A stretch of DNA of 64,000 nucleotides from Beggiatoa leptomitoformis (GCF_001305575.3 NZ_CP012373.2:2366261-2430260), one strand, 5' to 3'; shown: positions 35,723-45,913, counted from the first letter of the stretch. Notes: a model not told the origin generated them from the sequence alone. Translations and numbers: made by a program.

Positions 35723-35971
35723 GCGCATTCAAAAACCTATCTGCTTGATATAAATTAAGACTAATAATCTATCAGTTTCAATTAACTTATTACCATTTTT
35801 ATGTCTTTAGTAACGAATGTTCTGACCCCATCACCAAATAAGGTTAAGCCGTCATTCTTTACAACAGATAATCTGCCTGTTTTTCCACGCTAAACGCTAT
35901 AGAATACGAATAAGTTCTTTTTAAGCCTGTTAAAACCCCTTATGATATAAGCCTACTGACTCCCGCACAGG

Positions 35972-36832
35972 ATGTTTAAAATGATGAGATATGTCACAGC
36001 CTGTTTACTTTTCTTTGCAACGGTATTTGCTCACGCCGCACAAGAAACGCCGTTACCACAAGTTGAAATTCAAACGAATATGGGAAAAATTGTACTGGAA
36101 TTATATCCAGATAAAGCCCCCATTACCGTTCATAATTTTCTACTCTATGCACAAGAAGGATTTTACACAGGCACAATTTTCCACCGTGTTATTAAAGACT
36201 TTATGGTTCAAGGTGGTGGATATACAGCTGATTTTGAAAAAAAGCCCACTCGAGCAGAAATTAAAAACGAAGCCAATAATGGATTGAAAAATCTACGGGG
36301 CACCGTTGCGATGGCGCGGTCATCAGACCCCGATTCAGCAAGCTCACAATTTTTTGTAAACGTTAATGATAACTACTTTTTAGACTATCAATCTTCAACC
36401 ACGGCTGGTTGGGGCTATACTGTTTTTGGTAAAGTAACTGCAGGAATGGATGTTGTGGATAAAATCCAAGCCTTACCAACGGGTGCAGGTGGCCCATTAC
36501 CTAAAAATGTTCCTGAACAAGCGGTTACGATTGAAGGGATTAAGTTAAAAAATGCAGAAGCCGCGCTGGCAGCCCCTCCACCAGTAACAGAAAACAAGAC
36601 AACTGCGCCCCTCACGCCACCAAAAACTGAAACGAAAATGCCCGTTGCCGAAACAAATACAGCACCAGCAGCAACCAGCAAAACCCCTGAAAAACCTGTG
36701 GAACAAGCATCTACAGATGCGCCTAAGGTAGAATCCAAACCAAAGCCAGCCGTTACGCCTGAAATGCTCAGTAAAGCAACAAAAGCGACTGATGCACCGT
36801 CTAAACCTGACAAACCAGAGCCTAACCCATAA
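35972..36832 (+). CDS. ppiA: Periplasmic cyclophilin-type peptidyl-prolyl isomerase with long tail
   Basis: This cyclophilin should catalyse proline isomerisation in the periplasm. A signal peptide ends at 'VFAHA' (about residue 22). The cyclophilin domain spans residues 30-190, with 'FHRVIKDFMVQGGGYT', 'GTVAMARSSDPDSASSQFFVNVNDN' and 'GWGYTVFGKVTAGMDVV'. The last 90 residues are a low-complexity Pro/Thr/Lys/Ala tail, unusual for PpiA and possibly a cell-wall-spanning or binding segment. An ATG three codons downstream (35981) is an equally good start. A second, cytoplasmic-type cyclophilin follows. Confidence 0.9.
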   Translation: MFKMMRYVTACLLFFATVFAHAAQETPLPQVEIQTNMGKIVLELYPDKAPITVHNFLLYAQEGFYTGTIFHRVIKDFMVQGGGYTADFEKKPTRAEIKNEANNGLKNLRGTVAMARSSDPDSASSQFFVNVNDNYFLDYQSSTTAGWGYTVFGKVTAGMDVVDKIQALPTGAGGPLPKNVPEQAVTIEGIKLKNAEAALAAPPPVTENKTTAPLTPPKTETKMPVAETNTAPAATSKTPEKPVEQASTDAPKVESKPKPAVTPEMLSKATKATDAPSKPDKPEPNP

Positions 36833-36856
36833 ATTTTTCCTATAGATAACATTCAT

Positions 36857-36893
36857 ATACAAAACAGTGCTTGCATGATTACCTGTTTTGTAT
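36857..36893. terminator. Hairpin after ppiA
   Basis: A perfect 11-bp stem (ATACAAAACAG at 36857-36867, complement at 36883-36893) with a 15-base loop, between ppiA and ppiB. There is no T-run after it, but the 3' arm itself contains TTTT. It may attenuate read-through into ppiB or stabilise the ppiA message. Confidence 0.45.
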
Positions 36894-36921
36894 CGCCCGC
36901 AAAAAATGAGGATGACAAAAT

Positions 36922-37419
36922 ATGCAGGTTATATTACAAACTAACTATGGCGCGATTACTGTCGAGTTATATACCGAAAAAGCTCCAAAAACTGTAGAAA
37001 ACTTCGTTAGTTATGTGCGCTCAGGCTTTTATGACGGCACACTATTTCATCGGGTTATCAATAAGTTTATGATTCAAGGTGGTGGTTTAGAAGCGGGTAT
37101 GATTAACAAACCCACCAGTAAACCCATAGAAAATGAAGCCAATAATGGTCTAAGTAACAAGACGTTGACATTAGCAATGGCACGGACTTCTGACCCTCAT
37201 TCTGCGACAGCACAATTTTTCATCAACGTTGCAGACAACACGTTTTTAGACTTTACCGCGCCCACCACTCAAGGTTGGGGTTACTGTGTTTTTGGTGAAG
37301 TTGTTGATGGTACAGATGTTGTGAATAAAATTAAAACCGTCAGTACCACCAGCCGTGCAGGTCATCAAGATGTACCCGTAGAAAACGTGGTTATAGAAAA
37401 AGCCAGCGTCGTTGAATAA
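36922..37419 (+). CDS. ppiB: Cyclophilin-type peptidyl-prolyl isomerase B
   Basis: A 165-residue single-domain cyclophilin without a signal peptide, therefore cytoplasmic. It has '[16 protein letters not shown]', '[16 protein letters not shown]', '[23 protein letters not shown]' and '[17 protein letters not shown]'. The catalytic arginine is in FHRVI. The ppiB-lpxH order matches E. coli. A hairpin terminator separates it from lpxH. Confidence 0.95.
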   Translation: MQVILQTNYGAITVELYTEKAPKTVENFVSYVRSGFYDGTLFHRVINKFMIQGGGLEAGMINKPTSKPIENEANNGLSNKTLTLAMARTSDPHSATAQFFINVADNTFLDFTAPTTQGWGYCVFGEVVDGTDVVNKIKTVSTTSRAGHQDVPVENVVIEKASVVE

Positions 37420-37443
37420 ACCTGTTGTTAAAAATATTGTCAC

Positions 37444-37479
37444 AAACCCGTCTGTCGTGTATCAACTGCTGACGGGTTT
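37444..37479 (+). terminator. Terminator after ppiB
   Basis: A 9-bp perfect stem (AAACCCGTC at 37444-37452, GACGGGTTT at 37471-37479) with an 18-base loop, followed by ATCATTTTCTT. It lies 24 bases after the ppiB stop. Confidence 0.6.
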
Positions 37480-37514
37480 ATCATTTTCTTGCCCGACCCG
37501 TCGAAATTCTCCTT

Positions 37515-38258
37515 ATGGAAACCCTATTTATTGCTGATTTACACCTAAGCCCAGAAAAACCCGAAATTTTTGCACTCTTTCAACATTTTCTCACACACCG
37601 CGTACTACATGCACAAACCCTCTATATTTTGGGTGATTTATTTGAAGCATGGCTAGGTGATGATGAAGACCACGATTTTTATCAAACCGTTATTCACGCA
37701 TTAAAAAAAGTCTCACAAGCCGGTGTAAATATTACTGTATTACATGGCAACCGCGATTTTTTATTGGGCGAACAATTTGCCCAACGCATCGGTTGTCAGC
37801 TTTTAACCGCCGATAGTTTACAAATATCGCTTTATGGCACACCAACTTTATTGATGCATGGCGACACACTTTGTACAGCAGACCTTGCCTATCAAACTTT
37901 CCGCCAACAAGTTCGTCAATCTTTATGGCAGAAAACCTTTTTAGCCTATCCACTGGCACAACGTCGCGTTATTGCTCAACAAGCACGTAGTCAGAGCCAA
38001 GCACATCAGCAACAACTCACCGAAATGATTATGGATGTAACCCCTGATGAGGTCGTGGCGGTTGTAGAAAAAATGGGGGTTCAACATCTTATTCATGGAC
38101 ATACGCATCGTCCAGCCCTACACCAATTTAATGCAAATCAACAAACTGCATATCGTTATGTCGTTGGCGATTGGCAAGCCACTCAAGCCATTATTTTAGC
38201 TTGTACGCCAATGGCTTGGACACTAGAAAATTATGCACACCAATCAAAAAATAATTAA
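37515..38258 (+). CDS. lpxH: UDP-2,3-diacylglucosamine diphosphatase
   Basis: LpxH hydrolyses UDP-2,3-diacylglucosamine to lipid X in lipid A synthesis, at the inner membrane surface. The 247-residue metallophosphatase has all four metal motifs: 'FIADLHLSPEKPE', 'ILGDLFEAWLGDD', 'LHGNRDFLLG' and 'LIHGHTHRPALH'. An additional 'LMHGDTLCTAD' is typical of LpxH. It confirms an LPS-bearing outer membrane together with waaA. No neighbour other than ppiB is functionally linked. Confidence 0.95.
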   Translation: METLFIADLHLSPEKPEIFALFQHFLTHRVLHAQTLYILGDLFEAWLGDDEDHDFYQTVIHALKKVSQAGVNITVLHGNRDFLLGEQFAQRIGCQLLTADSLQISLYGTPTLLMHGDTLCTADLAYQTFRQQVRQSLWQKTFLAYPLAQRRVIAQQARSQSQAHQQQLTEMIMDVTPDEVVAVVEKMGVQHLIHGHTHRPALHQFNANQQTAYRYVVGDWQATQAIILACTPMAWTLENYAHQSKNN

Positions 38259-38345
38259 CCATACACCGCAATATTAACCAAGGTACGCGAAAAACCTCTA
38301 TAATCCTTATCATTCCTATTACTCACCGAATTTGTCGAGCATCCT

Positions 38346-39089
38346 ATGACCACCCGCAAAACCACTGATTTCGGCTTTACCCAAGTCCCTGTTGAAGAGA
38401 AAGCAAAGCGCGTTGCCGATGTGTTTAGCTCTGTTGCGACACGTTACGATGTGATGAATGATTTAATGTCCTTTGGTATCCACCGCTTATGGAAACGCTA
38501 TGCTATTGAACTATCTGCTGTTAAACGTGGGCAGAAAGTTTTAGACTTGGCAGGTGGTACGGGTGATTTAGCCAAACAATTCGCGGCAATTGTTGGTGGA
38601 ACAGGTAATGTCGTATTAGCGGATATTAACGCGCCCATGTTAGCCGTTGGACGGGAACGCTTACTTGATGCAGGCATAGTCGTCGATTGTGCGCAAGCGA
38701 ATGCTGAATGTTTACCTTTTGCCGATAATACTTTTGATATTGTTACAATGGCATTTGGCTTGCGTAATGTCACTGATAAGCCCGCCGCCTTACGTTCTAT
38801 CCTGCGTGTGCTAAAACCCGGTGGACAAGCACTCATTTTAGAATTTTCTGAACTACAACTAAAACCGCTCAAACCTTTTTACGACTTATATTCTTTTAGA
38901 ATTTTGCCATTAATGGGAAAATTAGTCGCAAATGATGCAGAAAGCTATCGCTACCTTGCCGAATCCATTCGGATGCACCCCAACCAAGAAACCCTCTTAA
39001 ACATGATGCAAACCGCAGGTTTTGAACACTGTCAATATCACAATTTAACAGGTGGTGTTGTCGCCATTCATCGTGGTTACAAATTCTAA
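38346..39089 (+). CDS. ubiE: Ubiquinone/menaquinone C-methyltransferase
   Basis: UbiE methylates the quinone ring at C2 during ubiquinone (and menaquinone) synthesis using S-adenosylmethionine. The 247-residue protein has the family start '[23 protein letters not shown]', the SAM-binding '[12 protein letters not shown]' and '[20 protein letters not shown]'. It ends in '[12 protein letters not shown]', a hallmark of UbiE. It is first of ubiE-ubiJ-ubiB, the conserved cluster for aerobic ubiquinone synthesis; ubiJ follows after 15 bases. Confidence 0.97.
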   Translation: MTTRKTTDFGFTQVPVEEKAKRVADVFSSVATRYDVMNDLMSFGIHRLWKRYAIELSAVKRGQKVLDLAGGTGDLAKQFAAIVGGTGNVVLADINAPMLAVGRERLLDAGIVVDCAQANAECLPFADNTFDIVTMAFGLRNVTDKPAALRSILRVLKPGGQALILEFSELQLKPLKPFYDLYSFRILPLMGKLVANDAESYRYLAESIRMHPNQETLLNMMQTAGFEHCQYHNLTGGVVAIHRGYKF

Positions 39090-39104
39090 TAGAGAGAAAA
39101 TGAG

Positions 39105-39725
39105 ATGATAGCCCATACACTTATCGCCTCCAGTGCAGAAACGCTTTTAAATCAAGCCTTACGTTTAGCTGTAGATGACTTTTCTAGTCTTGACAAAATT
39201 GATAACAAGATTATTGCCTTAGATATACAAGGTATAAATCTGCAACTATATATTTTCCCATCAATAACAAATGGTTTTACTGTATTAAGCGAATATCAAG
39301 GTGTTGCTGATGCCACTATATGTGGATTGCCTTTTTCTCTGCTGCGTTTGTTACGTCAACCCGCAGGCACAGTAAGCCATGACCCTGATATTGTTTTATC
39401 AGGTGATATGGATGTTATTCAAGGACTAATGCAGGTTTTTCGTCAACTGCACATAGATTGGGAAGAAAAACTCGCTCATTGGGTAGGCGACATTCCTGCT
39501 CATCAACTAGGACGCATGGCACAACAAACCCAAGATTATGCCAATGACCGTTGGCAAACAGGACAAACAAATCTTGGCGAATATTTACAAGAAGAGCTTA
39601 AAGTTCTACCCGCTGGTGCAGAAATGCAAGTCTTTTTAACCCATGTTGATACCTTGCGCGATGATGTTGCGCGTTTAGAACAACGCATTGCATTACTGAC
39701 AGCCAATACATCTTCTCTCCCCTAG
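39105..39725 (+). CDS. ubiJ: Ubiquinone biosynthesis accessory factor UbiJ
   Basis: UbiJ is a lipid-binding SCP2-domain protein that helps hold ubiquinone intermediates in the soluble Ubi complex. The 206-residue protein has an N-terminal SCP2-like region (residues 10-110, 'ALDIQGINLQLYIFP', 'ATICGLPFSLLRLL', 'VLSGDMDVIQGL') and a C-terminal helical coiled coil ('HVDTLRDDVARLEQRIALL'). Its position between ubiE and ubiB makes the call secure although sequence conservation is low. An RBS (GAGAAAATGAG) precedes the ATG. Confidence 0.93.
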   Translation: MIAHTLIASSAETLLNQALRLAVDDFSSLDKIDNKIIALDIQGINLQLYIFPSITNGFTVLSEYQGVADATICGLPFSLLRLLRQPAGTVSHDPDIVLSGDMDVIQGLMQVFRQLHIDWEEKLAHWVGDIPAHQLGRMAQQTQDYANDRWQTGQTNLGEYLQEELKVLPAGAEMQVFLTHVDTLRDDVARLEQRIALLTANTSSLP

Positions 39726-39744
39726 CCTACGTTGCACACACTGA

Positions 39745-41403
39745 ATGCGTTATCTTTTTCAGCTATTTCATCTTATTAAAATTTATCGCGTGATTGTTCG
39801 TTATGGTTTAGATGAACTTTTGCTCTCCACCGAAATTTTGCGCCCCATTCGGATTTTGCTCTACCTCTCCCCCGGTTTTTGGTTACATACAAAAAATCTA
39901 TCTCGGGGCGCACGCCTGCGTTTAGCAATGGAAGAATTAGGCCCTATTTTTGTCAAATTTGGACAAATTCTTTCTACTCGTCGCGATTTACTACCTAACG
40001 ACATTGCCCTAGAACTCGCACAACTACAAGATAAAGTTAAGCCCTTTAATGGAGAACAAGCACAACGCATTGTAGAACGTGCCTATAACCGCCCAATTAA
40101 TGAAGTTTTTGCAAGCTTTAATCCCGAACCCATTGCTGCTGCATCCATTGCCCAAGTTCATGCTGCCCGTTTACATAATGGACGTGAAGTTGTCGTTAAA
40201 GTTGTCCGTCCCAATTTAGAAAAAGGTATTCGTCGAGATGTCGACCTGCTTTATCTTATCGCCCGACTTATCAATCATTATTGGATAGATGGACGACGAT
40301 TACGTCCTCATGAAGTGGTTGCTGAATTTGAAAAAAACCTATATTCCGAACTGGATTTAATGCAAGAAGCCGCAAATTGCACCCAATTACGACGCAATTT
40401 TCATCAATCTAACTTACTCTATATTCCTGAAATTGAATGGGCTTATACCCAAAACAATGTAATGGTCATGGAACGCATTAGTGGATTGCCTGTTGGCGAT
40501 ATTGCGACGATGCATCAACTGGGCGTAAATTTTAAATATCTGGCAGAAACTGGGGTAGAAATTTTCTTCACCCAAGTTTTTAGAGATAATTTTTTTCATG
40601 CTGACATGCACCCCGGTAACGTATTTGTTGACACCAGTAATCCGAATCGTCCGCATTACATCGCGGTAGATTTTGGCATTATGGGAACACTTAGCAGTCA
40701 AGACCAACATTATCTCGCCGCTAATTTTCTCGCTTTTTTTAACCGTGATTATCGACGCGTTGCAGAATTACACGTGCATTCTGGTTGGGTACCTGAAGGA
40801 ACACGAGTAGAAGAGTTTGAAGGTGCAATTCGGAGTGTTTGCGAACCCATTTTTGACCGTCCGCTCAAAGATATTTCTTTTGGTTTGTTGCTATTACGTT
40901 TATTTCAAACTGCTCGTCGTTTTCACATGGAAGTACAACCACAACTGGTTTTACTACAAAAAACATTGTTAAATATTGAGGGGTTAGGTCGTGAACTCTA
41001 TCCTGAACTCGATTTGTGGAAAACTGCAAAACCTTATTTAGAACGTTGGATGGATGAGCGGGTAGGAATGCGGGCTTTTTTAAAGGGCATACAGGCAAAT
41101 TTACCTTTCTGGGCAGAAAAAATGCCAGAAATGCCTATGTTAATTTATGAAAATATCATGCAACGCCAAACAGAGCGTGAACAAGTTAAACGCTTGATAA
41201 ATGAAGTTTCTCAACTGCGGGAAAGCATGGGACAACAACATGAACAAAGAATTCTATTAAATACAGGTAGTACTTTGATTTTAGGGGGGTGTGTGATTCT
41301 TGCCTTGCAACCCTTTTTGTTGTGGAACATGTCATTATTGGGCGGATTATTGGGGATTGCTGGGAGTGGTTTTTTATTGTTGACATGGATACAAAAACGC
41401 TAA
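39745..41403 (+). CDS. ubiB: Ubiquinone biosynthesis protein UbiB (ABC1/ADCK-type)
   Basis: UbiB is an atypical kinase-like ATPase needed for ubiquinone synthesis. The 552-residue protein has the ADCK-specific '[14 protein letters not shown]' (KxGQ motif) near residue 73. It also has the Ala-rich loop '[11 protein letters not shown]', the lysine in 'EVVVKVVRP', the catalytic-like '[11 protein letters not shown]' and the metal motif 'AVDFGIMG'. Two C-terminal membrane helices span about residues 505-548. It ends the ubiEJB cluster, before a convergent gene. Confidence 0.97.
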   Translation: MRYLFQLFHLIKIYRVIVRYGLDELLLSTEILRPIRILLYLSPGFWLHTKNLSRGARLRLAMEELGPIFVKFGQILSTRRDLLPNDIALELAQLQDKVKPFNGEQAQRIVERAYNRPINEVFASFNPEPIAAASIAQVHAARLHNGREVVVKVVRPNLEKGIRRDVDLLYLIARLINHYWIDGRRLRPHEVVAEFEKNLYSELDLMQEAANCTQLRRNFHQSNLLYIPEIEWAYTQNNVMVMERISGLPVGDIATMHQLGVNFKYLAETGVEIFFTQVFRDNFFHADMHPGNVFVDTSNPNRPHYIAVDFGIMGTLSSQDQHYLAANFLAFFNRDYRRVAELHVHSGWVPEGTRVEEFEGAIRSVCEPIFDRPLKDISFGLLLLRLFQTARRFHMEVQPQLVLLQKTLLNIEGLGRELYPELDLWKTAKPYLERWMDERVGMRAFLKGIQANLPFWAEKMPEMPMLIYENIMQRQTEREQVKRLINEVSQLRESMGQQHEQRILLNTGSTLILGGCVILALQPFLLWNMSLLGGLLGIAGSGFLLLTWIQKR

Positions 41404-41463
41404 TTATCAAGCTATTATCCCTGCTTACAAATTTTAAAAGTGCTAAACCAACGGTTTAAAGAT

Positions 41464-41498
41464 AAAACTCCCCTCTATGCACACAGGGGGGAAGTTTT
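41464..41498. terminator. Hairpin between convergent ubiB and cytochrome-assembly-like gene
   Basis: AAAACTCCCC (41464-41473) pairs with GGGGAAGTTTT (41488-41498) with one bulged A. It lies 60 bases after ubiB and 67 bases from the convergent stop. Confidence 0.55.
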
Positions 41499-41564
41499 GC
41501 AAGGTGTTATCTTAACTTGAGTTATTGTTAATCAAACAATACTTTTTTTATTAAAATATTACGT

Positions 41565-42380
41565 TCAATAGCGTTGCAAAACCAATTCTAAAACAATTTT
41601 ACTGCCGAAATAGGCCAGCATTAATAATACAAAACCGCTTAATGTCCAATAAATTGCTTTGCGTCCGCGCCAACCATATTGCCAATGTCCCCATAATAAA
41701 ATAACGAAAAATCCCCATGCAATCAGGGATAATACGGTTTTATGAACCAGATGTTGTGCAAATAAGTCTTCAACAAATAAAAATCCACTGATTAATCCCA
41801 AACTAAGCCAAAAAATTCCCAGTGCAATCAGTTGAAACAATAGCGTTTCCATGATTTGGAGTGGTGGAAGAATTTGTATTACCCAACCGGGATGTTTATG
41901 GCGTAATTGATAATCCTGAATAGCAATAAAAATAGCTTGTAACGCGGAAATGCTTAAAAAACTGTATGCAACAATGGCTGAAAAAATATGAAACTTAACG
42001 CCCAATTCAACTGCAAGAATGCGTACAGAGGGAAAATAAGTATCTAAAGCAATGCTTAAGGCGGCCAAGGGAAACAAGATAAAAATAAGATTTTCCACAG
42101 GTTCACGCGATAACGTTAGCAATAATAACAAGGCGATAACCCATGTCACCATTGATGCTGCATTGAAAACACCTAAATTTAAACCTTCTGGTGTCACCAC
42201 GCTTTGATACAAAACCAACGCATGTAATATCACAGCCACAATACCTAACCCCATCAACATCGTTTTTTGTGGGATAAACAGGTATGTGTTGTTATCTAAT
42301 TTGCCATAGAAGCGAGCCATCGCAGTGGCAATATAGAGAAGCATGGCAGAGAAACTTAACATTAAGGTGTTCACAAACAA
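41565..42380 (-). CDS. CcsA/HemX-like cytochrome c assembly family membrane protein
   Basis: A 271-residue protein with eight hydrophobic segments, like the YpjD/CcsA-type family. It has 'FHIFSAIVAYSFLSISALQAIFIAIQDY' in the centre and the 'HKTVLSLIAWGFFVILLWGHWQYGWRGRKA' segment near the end. Conserved histidines and the WxxGW-like ending match the heme-handling family. The family is often next to ffh, which is not here. Role is probably in heme or cytochrome maturation but is not defined for this branch. Confidence 0.85.
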   Translation of the reverse strand: MFVNTLMLSFSAMLLYIATAMARFYGKLDNNTYLFIPQKTMLMGLGIVAVILHALVLYQSVVTPEGLNLGVFNAASMVTWVIALLLLLTLSREPVENLIFILFPLAALSIALDTYFPSVRILAVELGVKFHIFSAIVAYSFLSISALQAIFIAIQDYQLRHKHPGWVIQILPPLQIMETLLFQLIALGIFWLSLGLISGFLFVEDLFAQHLVHKTVLSLIAWGFFVILLWGHWQYGWRGRKAIYWTLSGFVLLMLAYFGSKIVLELVLQRY

Positions 42381-42482
42381 TCCTCTGATTAACTAGCTTA
42401 TTTTACAAATAACATACGCGATTATTATTTTGTCAAAAATGGGGGGTATCAGTGTGGGCGCGTTCGCACAATGTGCCGCGTT

Positions 42483-43346
42483 TTAATAGAGTAATGCCGA
42501 CATTTTACTACGGTATTGACTCACCAAATCGCCCTGATTATTTAATAAGTTGAAAACAGCCAGTATGCCTTTACGTCCTGCATCTTCTTGAAAACGACGA
42601 TTTAAGCGCATGACAACTAGAAAATCTGCTAAGGCTTTTTCATATTCCCCTATTAAAACCGCATAAGCACCACGTTGATAATAAGCTTGTATATCATCAG
42701 GATGCTGTGCTATTTGCGTATCTAAATGGTCTATAGTAGGTGCTGTTAATGCGATTCTGGCAAAGTTCAATTTATTAGATAATTGGTTAAAAATGGGGTC
42801 TGCTTGAATATTTACGGGTAAGGCTTGCAGGACACGTTCAGCATCATCAAATTGTTTATCGCTGATAAAATAATTGGCTAAGTCTAGGTGTAGTGGATAA
42901 TAGTCAGGTTCTTCTGCTCGAGCCGTTTGTAGAATTTCAATAGCGGCTTTGATATTTCCCTGTTTGTAAGCGATATTGGCTTGTTGACGCAATCTATCCG
43001 CAGGGCGTTCTCGATGGCGTTCAATCAGTGTACGTAAGGCAGATTCAGGTTGTACTCCTAATAATTCATCAACAATATTACTGTTTTTAAACAATTTTAA
43101 AGTTGGTACACTACGAACGGAATATTGTGTGGCGAGTTCGGGCTGTTCATCAATATTGATTTTTGCCAGAATGAAGTTTCCTTGATACGCATCTGCCAAT
43201 TTGTATAGGGTTGGCATCAAGGTTTTGCAGGGCGAACACCATTCTGCCCAAAAATCAACTAAAACGGGTACTTCTTTAGATTTTTCTATCACTGCCTCAA
43301 CAAAATTTTGTGTCGTAATCGTGACAACATAAGGAGATTCATTCAT
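42483..43346 (-). CDS. cnoX: Thioredoxin-TPR protein (CnoX/YbbN-like)
   Basis: CnoX is a redox-active chaperone that holds unfolded proteins and passes them to GroEL or DnaK. The 287-residue protein has a thioredoxin domain at residues 8-110, with active site 'WAEWCSPCKTL' and cis-proline loop 'SVRSVPTLKLF'. Tetratricopeptide-like helices follow ('ANIAYKQGNIKAAIEILQTA', 'YYQRGAYAVLIGEYEKALADFL'). Unlike the E. coli protein, it keeps both active-site cysteines (CSPC), so true disulfide exchange is possible. Confidence 0.92.
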   Translation of the reverse strand: MNESPYVVTITTQNFVEAVIEKSKEVPVLVDFWAEWCSPCKTLMPTLYKLADAYQGNFILAKINIDEQPELATQYSVRSVPTLKLFKNSNIVDELLGVQPESALRTLIERHRERPADRLRQQANIAYKQGNIKAAIEILQTARAEEPDYYPLHLDLANYFISDKQFDDAERVLQALPVNIQADPIFNQLSNKLNFARIALTAPTIDHLDTQIAQHPDDIQAYYQRGAYAVLIGEYEKALADFLVVMRLNRRFQEDAGRKGILAVFNLLNNQGDLVSQYRSKMSALLY

Positions 43347-43481
43347 CAGTTTAAGGCTCCAGTTATTGCTTTAACTTGTTTATTTTATTGTTTAACTCTA
43401 GTGAGAATATAGGGTTTTTCTAGGTAAACTTCAAGCATCTCTTGGCTTTTATATAATTTTGCAATTAACGTAGGTATTTTT

Positions 43482-43925
43482 ATGAATTGGTTATTAGCAC
43501 TCTTAACACTTATTGGTGGTATGGCTTTACCATTACAAGCAGGGGTTAATGCGACATTATCGCGTTATTTAGGTAGTCCTGCACTGGCCGCGCTGATGTC
43601 GTTTTTAGTAGGAACGCTGGCTTTATTGGCTTATTATTTGTTGACACGACAAGAGCTTCCTACTTTTACGACGTTGAAGAATATCCCTTATTGGGTGTGG
43701 ATTGGGGGCGTGTTAGGTGCTTTTTATGTGTTGATTGCGGTAACTGTAGCGCACAAGTTAGGTTCGGCAACGTTGATTGCTTTAACCGTAACAGGGCAAA
43801 TGTTAGCTTCTTTAACACTAGATCATTATGGGTTAGTCGGTTTTGTGGAAACGTCTTTATCTGCTGGACGAATTGCAGGGGCTATTTTGTTAATTGCGGG
43901 CGTTGTATTAATTAAGATTTTTTAA
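43482..43925 (+). CDS. DUF606 (YdcZ-like) small membrane protein
   Basis: A 147-residue protein with about five membrane helices, matching DUF606/YdcZ, distant relatives of drug/metabolite transporters: 'GGMALPLQAGVNATLSRYLGSPALAALMSF' at the start, 'GGVLGAFYVLIAVTVAHKLGSATL' in the middle and 'AGRIAGAILLIAGVVLIKIF' at the end. It is a single half-size unit without a visible partner; these proteins may dimerise. Substrate unknown. It is divergent from cnoX and convergent with mrdA. Confidence 0.85.
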   Translation: MNWLLALLTLIGGMALPLQAGVNATLSRYLGSPALAALMSFLVGTLALLAYYLLTRQELPTFTTLKNIPYWVWIGGVLGAFYVLIAVTVAHKLGSATLIALTVTGQMLASLTLDHYGLVGFVETSLSAGRIAGAILLIAGVVLIKIF

Positions 43926-43968
43926 TCAACACACCGCATTAGTCAGAGAAATAGTCGTAATTAATAAT

Positions 43969-43994
43969 ATCAGTGCGTATTTATGCGCACTGAT
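43969..43994. terminator. Hairpin between convergent DUF606 gene and mrdA
   Basis: A 9-bp stem (ATCAGTGCG at 43969-43977, CGCACTGAT at 43986-43994) with an 8-base loop, extended by A-T pairs. It touches the mrdA stop codon, so it serves the plus-strand gene best and possibly both. Confidence 0.55.
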
Positions 43995-45913
43995 TATTCT
44001 TGTCGTCGTCCACCAATACTTGTTGTGGTTGGTGTTTCTGTGGGTTCGGTGGGAGCAGAACCTAGCAGGTAGTAATCCATCACTTTTTTCGCAATAGGTG
44101 CGGCCGTTCCGCTGCCGCTTCCACCATTTTCTACAATAACGGCAACTGCAATACGCGGTTCTTCAATGGGTGCAAATGCGATGAATAAAGCATGGTCATG
44201 AAAACGTTTTTCTAGTCGTTTAGCATCATATTTTTCATCTTGTTTAATACCAACTACCTGAGCTGTCCCTGTTTTACCCGCAAAGTGATAGGCTGACCCT
44301 AAACCAACTTTACGAGCCGTTCCCCGATTGCCATGCACAACATCCATCATGCCCGCAATGCCTAATTGCCAATATTCATCGTATTTTAAGGTAATTGCAT
44401 TTTTGGGTTCTGCACGTACTAAAACACTTTCGTTGCTTGTCGTATCATCTACGGTAAATACGACTCGTGGTTGACGGATTTGTCCGTGCATACTCAAGGT
44501 TGCTGTTGCAACTGCTAATTGTAAGGGGGTTGCTAATACAAACCCTTGTCCAATCCCTGCAATCAGTGTTTCTCCCGGAAACCAAACGCTTTTACGGACA
44601 TCCCGTTTCCACTCACGAGAGGGCATTAATCCCCCCAGTTCACCATCAATATCAATGCCTGTCGGTTTACCAAACCCAAAGCGTGTCATAAAGTTGTGCA
44701 ATCGGTCTATACCTAAATCATTTGCCAATGAGTAAAAATAGACATCACAAGATTGTTCAATCGCTTGGCGAAGATTAACAAATCCATGACCTGTTTTTTT
44801 CCAGTCTCGATAACGGTGTGAATAGTCTGGCAGGCTATACCAACCCGGACACCAAGTTCGGCTGTTTTCTGTCCGCAAACCATATTCTAAGCCTGCTATC
44901 CCAACAAAGGCTTTAACGGTTGAACCGGGGGGATATTGTCCACGTAATGCGCGGTTAAAAAGTGGGCGTTCAGGTGCGTATAGCAAAGAATGGTAGGTTT
45001 TGGTGTCAATGCCATTCACGAATAAATTAGGGTCAAAATTCGGCATACTGGCAAGGGCTAAAATAGCACCTTTATCTGGTTCAATGGCAACAATCGCGCC
45101 TCGCTCATTTGCAAGCACTTGTTCTGCATAAGTTTGTAGCTTAATATCAATATTTAGGTATAAGTTTTTACCTGGTATGGGGGGTGTACGCTCTAATACA
45201 CGAACAACGCGCCCTGTCACATTCGTTTCTACTTGTTGAAAGCCTACTTTGCCGTGTAGTTCTGTTTCATAGGTTTTTTCTACGCCTGTTTTGCCGATGT
45301 AATCGCTACCGCTATAATTGGATTGGTCTATATTTTGTAGTTCTTGTTCACTGATGCGTCCAACATAGCCGATGACATGTGAACCCGTATTACCCAGTGG
45401 ATAATAGCGACTTAAATTAGCGGTTATATCAACCCCTTGAAAGCGATGACGTTGTACAGAAAACTTTGCAACTTCTAATTCAGTTAGGCGGAAGCGTAAG
45501 GGGATAGAATCAAAACGGCGTTTTAGTTTTAATTGGCGTTTAAAGCGTTCAATTTCAGAAGGTTCAATGCGTACAACCTGACCAAGCCGTTGTAGCATAT
45601 CGTCTAGTTCACCCTCCACTTGTTCAGGCACGACTTCTAGTGTGTAAGAGGTTCTATTTTCTGCTAAAACAACACCATTACGGTCATAAATTAAACCACG
45701 TGTCGGTGGTAATGGTAATATTTTTAAACGGTTTTTTTCTGATAGTGTTGTATAACGTTCATGATTAATAACTTGTAGAAAAACTAAGCGGGTTACAATC
45801 AGGGATAAACCAACCATCATGCACAGCCATGCAATGATGAGACGGCTTTTAAAAATATGATTTTCTTTAACAACATCTTTTAAAATAAAGGGGGTCTGGC
45901 GGGGAGATGACAT
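43994..45913 (-). CDS. mrdA: Penicillin-binding protein 2
   Basis: PBP2 is the elongasome transpeptidase that crosslinks lateral wall peptidoglycan. The 639-residue protein has one membrane helix (about residues 24-45) and a pedestal domain with 'RGLIYDRNGVVLAENRTSY'. The transpeptidase has SxxK in 'PPGSTVKAF', SCD in 'EQSCDVYFY' and 'KTGTAQV'. The C-terminal tail is Thr-rich. Its usual partner rodA is not directly adjacent on either side, which differs from the mreBCD-mrdAB layout common in relatives. Confidence 0.96.
   Translation of the reverse strand: MSSPRQTPFILKDVVKENHIFKSRLIIAWLCMMVGLSLIVTRLVFLQVINHERYTTLSEKNRLKILPLPPTRGLIYDRNGVVLAENRTSYTLEVVPEQVEGELDDMLQRLGQVVRIEPSEIERFKRQLKLKRRFDSIPLRFRLTELEVAKFSVQRHRFQGVDITANLSRYYPLGNTGSHVIGYVGRISEQELQNIDQSNYSGSDYIGKTGVEKTYETELHGKVGFQQVETNVTGRVVRVLERTPPIPGKNLYLNIDIKLQTYAEQVLANERGAIVAIEPDKGAILALASMPNFDPNLFVNGIDTKTYHSLLYAPERPLFNRALRGQYPPGSTVKAFVGIAGLEYGLRTENSRTWCPGWYSLPDYSHRYRDWKKTGHGFVNLRQAIEQSCDVYFYSLANDLGIDRLHNFMTRFGFGKPTGIDIDGELGGLMPSREWKRDVRKSVWFPGETLIAGIGQGFVLATPLQLAVATATLSMHGQIRQPRVVFTVDDTTSNESVLVRAEPKNAITLKYDEYWQLGIAGMMDVVHGNRGTARKVGLGSAYHFAGKTGTAQVVGIKQDEKYDAKRLEKRFHDHALFIAFAPIEEPRIAVAVIVENGGSGSGTAAPIAKKVMDYYLLGSAPTEPTETPTTTSIGGRRQE

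Noticed and set aside
36415-36852. Minus-strand frames opposite the ppiA tail
   Set aside because: They mirror the Pro/Thr/Lys low-complexity codons of ppiA and have no independent support.
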